From: CAZDUS01 sp964508705
GTDB taxonomy: Bacteria; Verrucomicrobiota; Kiritimatiellia; CAIKKV01; CAITUY01
NCBI GenBank assembly: GCA_964508705.1
Contig: CAZDUS010000015.1
Coordinates: forward strand, 1 to 42,483
Direction of reading: 5' to 3'
Length of the DNA stretch: 42,483 nucleotides
Shown here: positions 31,359 through 40,067 of the stretch, piece by piece
Layout: each line of letters opens with the position of its first letter
Position numbering within the stretch: position 1 is the first letter of the stretch
The notes under the pieces: model-generated
What the model was told of the DNA's origin: nothing
What the model saw: only the letters and a program-made list of their open reading frames with translations
Databases searched by the model: none
Made by a program: the position numbers and the translations under genes

Positions 31359-32399
31359 CTACCCGGTGAATCTACCAGTGTAGGCAAAATCTTTAGCGAG
31401 CGATGTCGCCAAAGACGTGATCTCCAATAGCTTCTCCGTGCTCTTGCTCTTGGGAAAGCGAAGGCGCAACTGAGTGGCCCGATCGGCAAGTTTATCCAAA
31501 ATAGTGTCCACTTCCTCTGGTGCCAACCCTGACCAGGTGCTAATTGGTTCAGTCAACCGCTGACGCTGACGCCGGATAAGAAGCCCTGCCTGCATCTGCC
31601 CTCTTGATCGAACTCGAGGAAACACGCCTGACAGTTTGTCATCCACATATCCCTGCGCCGCCGCTCGATATCGCTCAGCGCGCTGTCCGTAATGCTCCGC
31701 CAATTGGATGGTCATGGAATCCACTGGGCTTAGCAAAGTGCCCTCACTGACCGTAGGCACAGGCTTTCTCCGAACAGTCCTCATCAATTTGTTTAGATAA
31801 TTCAACTTCCGAACAGCAGGCCAAAAACGGTATTTCACCTTCCATCCCGATCTGGGTGTTAACCAAATAGCGAATGTTTCGGCAAAATCCTCGTCAGGAT
31901 GCTTTTGGGCATAGTTCCGACCATACTGACTATGTGCAAGATGCCTGACGAAATCACGGCTGTACGGATCCGGCAAGAAGGAATCCCTGTAGGGTTTCGA
32001 GAACTTTCCAAATACATCAGCCCAGCCTGGCCATTCCCACAGGCGATACGCATAGTTGATCGCATGCCCAACTTCATGCCTCAAGAGCATTAATGTTGTC
32101 CGCTGGTCTTCAATCTCTCCGGTCTGCTCTTCCTCGATGCGGGACAACCTGCGATCTGCGAGGTAAAAAGGCACCCCAACCGCCGGCACTTGATCAGGGC
32201 ATCCCCATCCATCGGACAAGTAGAAAATGGGGCGGAATTTTATCCCCTTTGATATCAACTCGCCCTCAACCTGACGAATTAGCGGCTCAATTGCCCCACC
32301 CTTGATTCGCAGCTCGAGATCACAAATACGGGAATTCAACAGTTCATAACGAACTGTATTCCAGCTACTTACAATCAATTTTGCTCGCGCTGCACCCAT
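31359..32399 (-). CDS. Putative zinc metallopeptidase (HExxH)
   Basis: 346 residues from ATG 32399; an in-frame GTG three codons upstream is an alternative. The zinc motif HEVGH (His108, Glu109, His112) is followed about 55 residues later by PDEDFAETFAIWL, which supplies the likely third ligand Glu and identifies the 'putative zinc-binding metallopeptidase' family. The second half (about 180-346) is basic and helical. No signal peptide is visible, so it appears cytoplasmic. Its natural substrate is unknown. The 3' ends of this gene and the ATP-grasp gene at 30298 almost touch; a functional pairing (peptide made, peptide processed) is conjecture. Confidence 0.8.
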   Translation of the reverse strand: MGAARAKLIVSSWNTVRYELLNSRICDLELRIKGGAIEPLIRQVEGELISKGIKFRPIFYLSDGWGCPDQVPAVGVPFYLADRRLSRIEEEQTGEIEDQRTTLMLLRHEVGHAINYAYRLWEWPGWADVFGKFSKPYRDSFLPDPYSRDFVRHLAHSQYGRNYAQKHPDEDFAETFAIWLTPRSGWKVKYRFWPAVRKLNYLNKLMRTVRRKPVPTVSEGTLLSPVDSMTIQLAEHYGQRAERYRAAAQGYVDDKLSGVFPRVRSRGQMQAGLLIRRQRQRLTEPISTWSGLAPEEVDTILDKLADRATQLRLRFPKSKSTEKLLEITSLATSLAKDFAYTGRFTG

Positions 32400-32513
32400 A
32401 CAACTCACCGCCTGAATAGTGCTATATCGGACGTGAAGCCTAGGATTTTACCATGTTCATGGAAAGTGCGAGCTTTTTTTGACAATATGTAATTTCGCGC
32501 TGGTTATTATGAT

Positions 32514-33317
32514 CTATTCCGTCTCAGCGCTGTCAACTTCAGCAAAACGACATATTCCACGATGCGACAACTCAACAAATGCCGCAATTTCAGATGCAGG
32601 ACCTTGAGAAAACAGTCCCTTCATATGCTTCACAGCCTGACTGACGTTCATTCCTGACTGATAAAGAGTTTTGAAGGCTTCCTTGACATGCTTACGTTCC
32701 TCTGGCGAAAAACCCGCTCGTTTCAACCCAACAATGTTCAAGCCCGCCACCACATTCCGCCCCATGCTTTGCGCCAAACAAAAAGGAGGCACGTCTTTAG
32801 ATAATCCTGCGGCCCCGCCCACCATAACAAGCCTGCCAATCTTGACAAATTGATGAATCGTCACGGCGCCACTTATGAAGGCATGGTCCCCGATTTCAAC
32901 ATAACCGCCCAGCATTGTGCCATTGGCAATAATCACCCGATTGCCTAGTTTGCAATTATGACCAACGTGGGCCGTTGCCATCAGATAACAATCATCCCCC
33001 ACTTCGGTAACTGTCTCAGGCTTGGTCCCCCGATTAACCGTTACCCCTTCCCGAAAGGTGCATCGCTTACCAACTCTCACATAAGACACATCCCCTTTAT
33101 ATGCTAGATCTTGAGGTTCCCCCCCGATAACAGCACCGGAATGCAAGCGGCACCCCTCACCAAGAGCGGTGTGCCCGACCACGGCGGCATGGGCATCAAT
33201 AATACAACCATCCCCCACATCGGAATGTTCATCTATAAATGCAAAAGGCCCAACTTTGACATTAATCCCAACCTTTGCATTTGGATGCACAACCGCTGTA
33301 ACATGAATATCAGTCAT
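32514..33317 (-). CDS. lpxA: UDP-N-acetylglucosamine acyltransferase (lipid A synthesis)
   Basis: 267 residues. The N-terminal two thirds are left-handed beta-helix hexapeptide repeats ([LIV]GxxxxI units such as VGINVKVG and VEIGDHAFISG). The pair His117 and His120 in TAHVGHNC corresponds to the catalytic region of E. coli LpxA (His125), and AVTIHQFVKIG is family-typical. It adds a 3-hydroxyacyl chain to UDP-GlcNAc, the first step of lipid A, so the host makes lipopolysaccharide. It is the last gene of the operon; radC stops 8 bases before its start. Confidence 0.96.
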   Translation of the reverse strand: MTDIHVTAVVHPNAKVGINVKVGPFAFIDEHSDVGDGCIIDAHAAVVGHTALGEGCRLHSGAVIGGEPQDLAYKGDVSYVRVGKRCTFREGVTVNRGTKPETVTEVGDDCYLMATAHVGHNCKLGNRVIIANGTMLGGYVEIGDHAFISGAVTIHQFVKIGRLVMVGGAAGLSKDVPPFCLAQSMGRNVVAGLNIVGLKRAGFSPEERKHVKEAFKTLYQSGMNVSQAVKHMKGLFSQGPASEIAAFVELSHRGICRFAEVDSAETE

Positions 33318-33325
33318 GATTTCTC

Positions 33326-34090
33326 CTAGTTTCCAAACTCAACAATCCCCGCCTCTCGCATACTCATATAATCTCTCCCGCCACGGGCGGCCAAGCGCCC
33401 AAGCACCACATGATCAAGCACCTTTATCCCCATGACCTGTCCCGCCTGCACCATCTGCCGCGTAATGCGGATATCCTCTGCCGACGGCGTCGGATCACCG
33501 GAGGGATGATTATGCACGAGGACCAAGGCAGCGCAACCCGATAGAACAGCCGGCTTGAAGACCTCCCTGGGATGAACAAGACTCGCATCCAGAATCCCTT
33601 TGGATACTTCCTGAGCCCCACCCTTGATCCGATTCTTTGAATCAAGGAACAACGTCCAAAACCGCTCGTGATCAAGCACTTTTGCCGACGCCCTCAAAAC
33701 CGATGCTGCATCTTCAGGCGACCTCACATAAACACCACGCTCATCCTTCGATTCATCGGCCATTCGCCTTGCCAACTCGAGCGCCGCCTTTAATGCCTGA
33801 GCCTTCACTTTCCCCAAACCCTTGAACTGCCTATTGGATTTCAACTCATCAACCGAAGCCCGCGCCAAAGCCGTCAACGATCCGTAATGCCTCAGGATCG
33901 TCTCCGCCAAATCGATCACATTCATGCCAGCAGCCCCGCTCCTCAGCAGAATAGCCAACAAAGCAACATCCGATACTTGCTCAACACCTTGCCGGTCAAT
34001 CGCCTCACGGGGTCGCATGCGTGCCGGCAAGTCGCACACGCGGTAGCATACGCGGTCATCATCCTTATCCAATATTCCTTGTTCACCCAT
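33326..34090 (-). CDS. radC: RadC-family JAB domain protein
   Basis: 254 residues from the ATG at 34090, with GGAG at good spacing; a TTG-opened frame to 34114 adds 8 residues. A helix-hairpin-helix-like N-terminal part (ARMRPREAIDRQG, GLGKVKAQALKAALEL) is followed by a JAB/MPN metal domain with LVHNHPSGDPTPS, the family signature His-x-His-Pro...Ser-x8-Asp. Despite its name, a role in DNA repair has not been firmly shown for this family. It lies between miaA (13 bases) and lpxA (8 bases) in one operon. Confidence 0.94.
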   Translation of the reverse strand: MGEQGILDKDDDRVCYRVCDLPARMRPREAIDRQGVEQVSDVALLAILLRSGAAGMNVIDLAETILRHYGSLTALARASVDELKSNRQFKGLGKVKAQALKAALELARRMADESKDERGVYVRSPEDAASVLRASAKVLDHERFWTLFLDSKNRIKGGAQEVSKGILDASLVHPREVFKPAVLSGCAALVLVHNHPSGDPTPSAEDIRITRQMVQAGQVMGIKVLDHVVLGRLAARGGRDYMSMREAGIVEFGN

Positions 34091-34103
34091 CGTCAACTCC
34101 AAA

Positions 34104-35069
34104 TCAAACGCCAAGCGGTGTTGGTCCTGTCACATTCCACGCTTCAAGCACCGCTCGAGCGGCATCCTTAACCGAGGTCTGTGGATTCACATTTACCCAC
34201 CTCACTGCCATCTGTCCACGGAACCAGGTCATTTGCCTCTTAACCAGTTGCCGCGTTCGAACAACCGTCCGCTCAATCGCCTCCATTCGGGAAATATCAC
34301 CGCGCAAACAAGCTGCAGCCTCCTCATATCCTATTGCGTGGGCAGCAGTTACAGACCACTCCCGACCTCTATTAATGAGTTCCTTTGTTTCAGCAAGCAG
34401 GCCATCCCGATACATCGCCTGAACCCGTTCTTCGATTCTAACAACCAGGTCTTCACGCTCCATGGATAAACCAACCACATTAGGAGACTCTTCCGCTTTC
34501 CGCCACGACTTCGGTGGACACAAGATTCCTGCCTCATGCCCTTCCAAGGCGCGAATCAAACGCCGGGAATTACTCTTATCAGCAACTGAAAGCGATTCAT
34601 ACCAGCCGATGTTTCGCTCCATCAGCGCCCGCCTCAATCCATTTATTCCCTGCGCATCAAACAACTCCTGCCATTGTGAACGACGGGATGACGATTCAAC
34701 GGATCCCGCTTCCAATCCCTCCATCAATGCGCGTAAATAGAGCCCCGTTCCGCCAACAATAATCAGATCTTGTTTTGGAGGAATGCAGTCCAGACATCTC
34801 TGTGCCTCACTTAAATACTTGGCCACACTGAAAAATTCCGAAGGATCAACTATATCAACCCCCCAGTATTTAACGCGGTTCAGTTCATCCTGCGATGGTT
34901 TCGCCGTGCCGATATCCATACCGCGGTAAACAAGCATGGAATCGGCGGATAGTATCTGCCATCCTTTGTGCTCCGCAATCCACTGCGCAACAGCCGTCTT
35001 CCCAACCGCCGTTGGGCCAACGAGGAGATAGGCTACCCGCTTTTTATCAGTTATTCCCTGTTGATCCAT
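34104..35069 (-). CDS. miaA: tRNA dimethylallyltransferase
   Basis: 321 residues. The P-loop LVGPTAVGKT (about 16-25) is followed by LSADSMLVYRGMDIGTAKPS in outline, the MiaA prenyl/tRNA motif. It transfers a dimethylallyl group to adenine 37 of tRNAs reading U-initial codons, including the type of tRNA seen at 60-141. The start codon lies inside lspA (23-base overlap), and radC starts 13 bases after its stop. Length is normal. Confidence 0.96.
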   Translation of the reverse strand: MDQQGITDKKRVAYLLVGPTAVGKTAVAQWIAEHKGWQILSADSMLVYRGMDIGTAKPSQDELNRVKYWGVDIVDPSEFFSVAKYLSEAQRCLDCIPPKQDLIIVGGTGLYLRALMEGLEAGSVESSSRRSQWQELFDAQGINGLRRALMERNIGWYESLSVADKSNSRRLIRALEGHEAGILCPPKSWRKAEESPNVVGLSMEREDLVVRIEERVQAMYRDGLLAETKELINRGREWSVTAAHAIGYEEAAACLRGDISRMEAIERTVVRTRQLVKRQMTWFRGQMAVRWVNVNPQTSVKDAARAVLEAWNVTGPTPLGV

Positions 35070-35583
35070 TCGCCCCCATATCCCGAAGCGGATGTGCCGA
35101 GGTCATGAACGCCGTGATCATATATAGTCCTACCCCGATGCAAATAGCGGAATCAGCCACATTGAAAGCCGGGAAATGATGCGTCTTCCAATAGAAATCA
35201 AGGAAATCGACCACATAATGCAGTCTGACGCGATCAATTAGATTCCCAACAATTCCACCAGCCATCAATCCAAAAGCCACCTTATGCGTGATGGTGTCAT
35301 TCAGGAAGGAACGCCTGAACACAACGATGGTAATTAGCATCAGGACGGAAAAAAGGGCCAGCCAACCGTTCGAACCGCCAAACATGCCCCATGCCGCACC
35401 GGTGTTGCGAACATAAACGAGATCAAATGAACCTGGCACAATCGCTACAGACTCTCCTGGAAAAAAAACGGTCATAACCCGATCTTTTGTGATCTGGTCC
35501 AGCACCGCAACAGCAACGCCTAGTAGCAGTACCAGCATAAATGAATGGAGACGCACGGTTGAATCAAAACACCGTGGCAGCAC
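35047..35583 (-). CDS. lspA: Lipoprotein signal peptidase
   Basis: About 178 residues if started at the GTG at 35583, one base after the DksA-like gene's stop; an ATG at 35538 would give 163 residues, closer to the usual length, but has no visible ribosome binding site. Four membrane helices are present. The catalytic aspartates are in NLIDRVRLHYVVDF and FNVADS, and NTGAAWG is the conserved loop. It cuts the signal peptide from lipid-modified prolipoproteins such as those at 256-2055. Translationally coupled at both ends: it follows the stop of the upstream gene and overlaps miaA. Confidence 0.93.
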   Translation of the reverse strand: MLPRCFDSTVRLHSFMLVLLLGVAVAVLDQITKDRVMTVFFPGESVAIVPGSFDLVYVRNTGAAWGMFGGSNGWLALFSVLMLITIVVFRRSFLNDTITHKVAFGLMAGGIVGNLIDRVRLHYVVDFLDFYWKTHHFPAFNVADSAICIGVGLYMITAFMTSAHPLRDMGANGSTGNN

Positions 35584-35584
35584 C

Positions 35585-36220
35585 TTACTCGTTCTCTTCG
35601 GGCTCAGCGACTTCAGGAGCTTCCTGCTCCACACCTTGCTCCAACGCTTCGCCAAACGGACGGAATCGAACACGTCCCTTTTCAGCCGCCGACTGGCATT
35701 TCACGCAAGCGCGAGCAAAAGGCAACGCCTGTAAACGGGCTTTTTCGATCAGGCATCCGCAACTATCACAGAATCCATAGGCCCCTTCTTTAATCCGGCG
35801 CAATGCGCTGTCGATCTCAAAAACGGAATCCTGCTCCGAACTCATCAGATTCAGCGCAAACTCACGATCAAAATCATCCGTCCGATCATCCGACGAACTG
35901 TCATCAATGTATTTCAGCGAATCATCAGACAATGCACTGATCTGTCCCGTCAGGCGATCGCGCATCTTGATCAAAATATCCTGAATATTCGCCAAGCTCT
36001 TCTTGTCAAAATGACTTTTTCTTTTCGGAACAGGCTTGGCGGCAACAGGCACGGATAGCTTCACCACCTTGACAGGCTTGACGGATTTCTGTGCGACTTT
36101 CGCCGTCACTCTGGCATGTTTCTTGACCAACGGTTTGGCCACAGTCACTTTAGCTTTCGCCTTTGCAACGGAGGCTTTTGCAGGTTTTGTCGGTTTTGTT
36201 TTTTTGATTTTGCTGGCCAT
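35585..36220 (-). CDS. DksA/TraR-type zinc-finger protein with histone-like N-terminal tail
   Basis: 211 residues from the ATG at 36220 (GGATAGGT upstream). Residues 1 to about 68 are a Lys/Ala/Pro/Val-rich basic tail (KKTKPTKPAKASVAKAKAKV and similar repeats, like linker histone H1 tails). A coiled-coil DksA-like domain follows (about 70-140), then the C4 zinc finger CDSCG...CVKCQ (Cys pairs 17 residues apart) and an acidic end (GVEQEAPEVAEPEENE). DksA proteins bind RNA polymerase through its secondary channel. The tail would allow DNA binding as well. It leads the operon with lspA, miaA, radC and lpxA. Confidence 0.87.
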   Translation of the reverse strand: MASKIKKTKPTKPAKASVAKAKAKVTVAKPLVKKHARVTAKVAQKSVKPVKVVKLSVPVAAKPVPKRKSHFDKKSLANIQDILIKMRDRLTGQISALSDDSLKYIDDSSSDDRTDDFDREFALNLMSSEQDSVFEIDSALRRIKEGAYGFCDSCGCLIEKARLQALPFARACVKCQSAAEKGRVRFRPFGEALEQGVEQEAPEVAEPEENE

Positions 36221-36273
36221 ACGTATACCTATCCTCATCAAAATTCACATTACCCTTTTGGGTAAAGCGCACC

Positions 36274-36303
36274 TAGATACCAAAACCACTCTCCCCATGT
36301 CAA
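36274..36303 (-). promoter_or_regulatory. Promoter of the DksA-like/lspA/miaA/radC/lpxA operon
   Basis: TTGACA (36303-36298), 18 bases, TATCTA (36279-36274). The -35 is a perfect consensus. The leader to ATG 36220 is about 47 bases and contains TTTACCC...GGGTAA, a small inverted repeat. Confidence 0.65.
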
Positions 36304-36369
36304 TTCGACAAAGCAGATAAACAATACTCTACAATTACAACTTATCCTAACATTTCTCCTCAAATTCAC

Positions 36370-36398
36370 TTGACCCAGGCACAGCACGTCAACATAAT
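36370..36398 (+). promoter_or_regulatory. Promoter of guaB
   Basis: TTGACC (36370-36375), 17 bases, CATAAT (36393-36398). Initiation near 36405 gives a leader of about 33 bases before the ATG at 36438, which rules out the upstream ATG at 36402. Confidence 0.7.
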
Positions 36399-36437
36399 GA
36401 GTTGTCAACACGTTCAACTATCACAAGAGGTGTCGCT

Positions 36438-37931
36438 ATGAGTCTGAATGCTTCAACCCAGTCCTTCATGGAAAAGTTTCCGCAGGAAGGACTTACCTTC
36501 GACGACGTATCCCTGATCACCCAGTATTCCGATTTTTTACCGGATCAAGCCGACATCAGCAGCCGGCTAACCGCACGCATTGGAATCAATATCCCCTTCG
36601 TTAGTGCTGCCATGGATACGGTAACTGAGAGCCCCATGGCAATTGCCATGGCCTTGATGGGTGGCATTGGCATTATCCATAAGAACCTTTCAGCAAAACG
36701 TCAGGCTGACCATGTCGCAAGGGTTAAACACTATCTCAACGGTTTGATTCGGGACCCCATTGTCTTCCGGGTTACAGACACCCTCGAGTCCATACTTAAG
36801 GCCAAGCAACAGCGGGGCTTCTCATTTAGCGGATTTCCGGTGCTGGATCAAAACGATTGCGTCGTTGGAATCCTTACGGCGGCTGACATTAAATTTGCTT
36901 CAGACACCAAATTAACCGTCACGGAAGTTATGACCTCGAATGTTATCTCGGCCCCTGCCAGCACTTCCCTGAAAGAAGCCTATGACATTATGAAGCGCAA
37001 TCGGATAGGCAAGCTCCCCCTCGTAACCAAGGATGGAAAACTTGCTGGGTTGTATAGCTTTAGTGATGTGCGGACACTCGTGGAAAACGTAGAACCCATG
37101 TACAACCGCGACGAAAAATACAGATTGCGCGCTGGCGCCGCTATCGGCCCCAACGACCAGGAACGGGTCAACATTCTCGCACGCGAGGGAGTCGACGTGG
37201 TTGTTGTGGATACAGCCCACGGTCACAGCAAAGGTGTAATCGACATGGTTAAATGGGTAAAGAAACATCATCCTGACATTGATGTCATCGCGGGGAACAT
37301 CGCGACCGGAGAAGCCGCGCTCGCGCTTCGTGACGCAGGCGCTGACGCTGTAAAAGTCGGCATTGGGCCCGGATCCATTTGCACGACGCGAGTTGTTGCA
37401 GGCGTCGGCATTCCGCAGATTACAGCGATCCATGACTGCGCCAAATCTCTAAAAGGGAGCATTCCCATCATAGCCGATGGCGGTATTCGCCATTCCGGCG
37501 ATGTCCCTAAAGCCATCGTCGCAGGCGCGGACACCGTCATGTGCGGCTCTCTCTTTGCTGGCAGCGACGAGAGTCCTGGCGAAAAAATCATACATCAGGG
37601 TCGTCAATATGTTGTCTACCGGGGAATGGGAAGCCTTGCGGCAATGAAGGAAGGCGCCGCCAGTCGTGAAAGATATGGTCAAAGCTCCAGCCTTGAGGAT
37701 GAATTAGTACCGCAGGGAATTGAAGGGATTGTGCCATATTCCGGATCAGTTCGTAAGGTTATGATCCAATATTGCGGCGGATTAAGAGCGTCGATGGGCT
37801 ATTGCGGATGCAAGACAATTCCAGAACTTCAAAGCCGAGGTCGCTTTGTCCGTGTATCAATCGCAGGAGTGACCGAAGCGCACCCTCATGATGTCAAAAT
37901 TATGAAGGAAGCTCCCAACTACCGCTCGTAG
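36438..37931 (+). CDS. guaB: Inosine-5'-monophosphate dehydrogenase
   Basis: 497 residues from the ATG at 36438 (AGAGGTG upstream; promoter position supports it). The TIM-barrel core is split by a pair of CBS domains at about residues 95-220. The catalytic Cys315 is in GPGSICTTRVV; the flap contains the active-site Arg-Tyr (ASRERYGQ). It oxidises IMP to XMP with NAD, the committed step to guanine nucleotides. CBS domains may bind adenine or guanine nucleotides. Monocistronic by its own promoter; it converges on galU. Confidence 0.97.
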   Translation: MSLNASTQSFMEKFPQEGLTFDDVSLITQYSDFLPDQADISSRLTARIGINIPFVSAAMDTVTESPMAIAMALMGGIGIIHKNLSAKRQADHVARVKHYLNGLIRDPIVFRVTDTLESILKAKQQRGFSFSGFPVLDQNDCVVGILTAADIKFASDTKLTVTEVMTSNVISAPASTSLKEAYDIMKRNRIGKLPLVTKDGKLAGLYSFSDVRTLVENVEPMYNRDEKYRLRAGAAIGPNDQERVNILAREGVDVVVVDTAHGHSKGVIDMVKWVKKHHPDIDVIAGNIATGEAALALRDAGADAVKVGIGPGSICTTRVVAGVGIPQITAIHDCAKSLKGSIPIIADGGIRHSGDVPKAIVAGADTVMCGSLFAGSDESPGEKIIHQGRQYVVYRGMGSLAAMKEGAASRERYGQSSSLEDELVPQGIEGIVPYSGSVRKVMIQYCGGLRASMGYCGCKTIPELQSRGRFVRVSIAGVTEAHPHDVKIMKEAPNYRS

Positions 37932-37944
37932 CGAGAACTCCAAA

Positions 37945-38808
37945 TCAGACCTTTAACGACCTGACAAATTCCTGCAGGGATTTTGCGAGGTCTTTTTGTT
38001 TCAGACCAAAAATCAGATTCGTCTTGATAAAGTCGAGCTTATTGCCAATGTCATAGCGAACACCAGCAAAACGCAAAGCGTACATTGCCCTGCTACGCAC
38101 TAATTGACGCATGGCATCCGTAAGTTGGATTTCATTGTTCTTGCCTGCTTGAGTCTTGCCAAGGAAGTCAAAAATATCGGGCGATAGAACATATCGGCTG
38201 GCTATAACCAAATTGGAAGGAGCCTCTTTCGGCGCAGGCTTCTCAACGAAGTCTTGCAATAAATACAAGTCGTCAGTCACAGGGGTCCCTTTGATGACGC
38301 CATATCGACTCACCTTGGAACGATCCACTTCCTCAACGGCCACCACAGACTCTTGATACCGATCAAAAATATCCATCAATTGCCGTGTTACAGGTTTCTT
38401 TACCCCATCCATAACCGTATCGCCGAGGAGAACAGCAAAGGGCTCATTTCCGACATGATCTTTGGCACAAAGCACGGCATCCCCCAGTCCGCGTAATTCC
38501 TTCTGCCAGACAAAATGGATATTGGCTAATTCAGAAATACGGCGGATGCTAGCCAATTCCTGCATCTTACCCTTTGCCGCCAACTCACTCTCCAACTCCC
38601 AGTTACGGTCAAAATGCTCTTCTATGGCTCGCTTCCCCTTCCCGATAACCATCAAAATATCGGTAATCCCGGAGGCCACAGCTTCTTCCACAACGTATTG
38701 TATTGTAGGCGTATCAACGATCGGCAACATTTCCTTTGGTTGAGATTTTGTGGCAGGAAGAAATCGTGTCCCGAACCCGGCGGCAGGAATGACAGCTTTG
38801 CGAATCAT
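37945..38808 (-). CDS. galU: UTP-glucose-1-phosphate uridylyltransferase (GalU family)
   Basis: 287 residues. The nucleotide-binding opening VIPAAGFGTRFLPATKSQPKEMLPI (motif G-x-G-T-R...K-P-K) is GalU-type, followed by VEEAVASGITDI and the acceptor loop GDAVLCAKDHVGNEPFAVLLGD in outline. It makes UDP-sugar from UTP and a sugar-1-phosphate, normally glucose-1-P. It overlaps by 4 bases the kinase gene upstream, which resembles glucuronokinase, so its true substrate may be glucuronate-1-P (a UTP-sugar pyrophosphorylase role); this is inference. Confidence 0.9.
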   Translation of the reverse strand: MIRKAVIPAAGFGTRFLPATKSQPKEMLPIVDTPTIQYVVEEAVASGITDILMVIGKGKRAIEEHFDRNWELESELAAKGKMQELASIRRISELANIHFVWQKELRGLGDAVLCAKDHVGNEPFAVLLGDTVMDGVKKPVTRQLMDIFDRYQESVVAVEEVDRSKVSRYGVIKGTPVTDDLYLLQDFVEKPAPKEAPSNLVIASRYVLSPDIFDFLGKTQAGKNNEIQLTDAMRQLVRSRAMYALRFAGVRYDIGNKLDFIKTNLIFGLKQKDLAKSLQEFVRSLKV

Positions 38809-39824
38809 GGCGCAACCTCCCCAGACGACTTGATAAACTTTGGCTTGAACACACGGATTCCTACAGCTGTGAATGCGGATTCAAGTTTTGAAAACATCTC
38901 TTCATCCGCATAACTACCGACAATAGCACCACCAGACCCTGTAAACTTAGCGCTCGCCCCAACAGATCTTGCAGTCTCCACCATTTGAATATTACTGGCG
39001 CTGATATTGTATATATTCTTTCGCAAATCAAAATTCGCATTCAGCAACGGCCCGATGCGGTTACCTTGACGGCTCAGCAATAACTCGCGTACCTGTGTGG
39101 TATATCCTGCCCATTGTTCCATTGCCGCTACTACCTGCGGCTCCTGATTCTCCCATCGTGACCGAATATCGTTATGAAATACTTCTGTCCCTTCAGCTAG
39201 CTCAGCTCGGTAGGCAATGTACACAGGCGGCAATAATGATACATCCAATTCCTCATAGTGCCCATACCCCTGCCGGTCCATTATATCCTTGTTGAAATCC
39301 ATATAAACCATGCCTTCATACGCCTGCGTCACGCGATCCTGCAACCCAGCGGGAATCCTTAATTCCCCAGTCTCCACAGAGAGAACTAGCCCCGCCAGAA
39401 CTGGCTTAGGAATACTTACATGATAAAACGACATCAACGCCCTCATGCATGCGGTAATAATGGCGCTGGACCCAGCCAACCCAACTTGAGCCGGAATGTT
39501 AGTGCTATAACGGATTGTGAAATTCCGGTCATCCAACTGGATGTGGTTGTCGTGACAATAGTCGTAAAATCGCTTTACAGCGGCTTTTAGCAAACGAATC
39601 CCACCATAATAACCATGCCGCCGGACATCCTTGTGCAAATCATGGATGTTCATAAAACGAGAATGGTCTCTGGCATTAGGCAATATTTCAAGTTCAGGCG
39701 TTTGATAGAGGATCACCTCGGCATGAAAATTACTGAATGTGAACGCTATGGTCTTACCATAATAACCGTCCGATGGATTACCAATCAACCCTGCCCTTGG
39801 GTATGCTCTGCATCTAATTATCAT
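38805..39824 (-). CDS. GHMP kinase resembling plant glucuronokinase
   Basis: 339 residues. The GHMP ATP-binding loop is PAQVGLAGSSA (111-121), and the C-terminal motif KFTGSGGAIVG (about 294-304) is present. The N-terminal block YPRAGLIGNPSDGYYGKTIAF, GYYGGIRLL (about 71-79), and GLQDRVTQAYEGMVYMDF are the segments characteristic of plant glucuronokinase. It would phosphorylate free D-glucuronate at C1 in the cytoplasm, giving the substrate for the overlapping uridylyltransferase gene and so UDP-glucuronate. Other GHMP sugar kinases remain possible, but the segments match glucuronokinase best. The plus-strand frames inside it are shadows. Confidence 0.82.
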   Translation of the reverse strand: MIIRCRAYPRAGLIGNPSDGYYGKTIAFTFSNFHAEVILYQTPELEILPNARDHSRFMNIHDLHKDVRRHGYYGGIRLLKAAVKRFYDYCHDNHIQLDDRNFTIRYSTNIPAQVGLAGSSAIITACMRALMSFYHVSIPKPVLAGLVLSVETGELRIPAGLQDRVTQAYEGMVYMDFNKDIMDRQGYGHYEELDVSLLPPVYIAYRAELAEGTEVFHNDIRSRWENQEPQVVAAMEQWAGYTTQVRELLLSRQGNRIGPLLNANFDLRKNIYNISASNIQMVETARSVGASAKFTGSGGAIVGSYADEEMFSKLESAFTAVGIRVFKPKFIKSSGEVAP

Positions 39825-39962
39825 GCCCCCTCCATTACAATCACCTCAACCTCGCCATTCAGATATCATCGCGTAATAAGTCTGGGCATAGTAATTGCTT
39901 CCTCACGGAATTGCAATATCCCCGAAAAATCCTCAAGTCAGCTTTACAAAGCGTGAAACAAG

Positions 39963-40021
39963 GCTTGCCATCCCTCAAAACAACTTCTCTGCTGCCCCCC
40001 TCAGCATCACTAATGGCAAGC
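39963..40021. repeat. Inverted repeat GCTTGCCAT...ATGGCAAGC
   Basis: GCTTGCCAT (39963-39971) and ATGGCAAGC (40013-40021) are exact 9-base inverted copies separated by 41 bases, in the gap between the divergent glucuronokinase-like gene and the GT2 operon. It could be an operator pair or a fortuitous repeat. Confidence 0.3.
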
Positions 40022-40029
40022 GTTTTGTC

Positions 40030-40059
40030 TTGAGCAGTGTCTTGTTTGCATTTTATAGT
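40030..40059 (+). promoter_or_regulatory. Promoter of the GT2/UbiA operon, nearly leaderless
   Basis: TTGAGC (40030-40035), 18 bases, TATAGT (40054-40059). Transcription would begin at about 40066, two bases before the ATG at 40068, so the mRNA may be leaderless. Confidence 0.5.
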
Positions 40060-40067
40060 GAAAAGAT

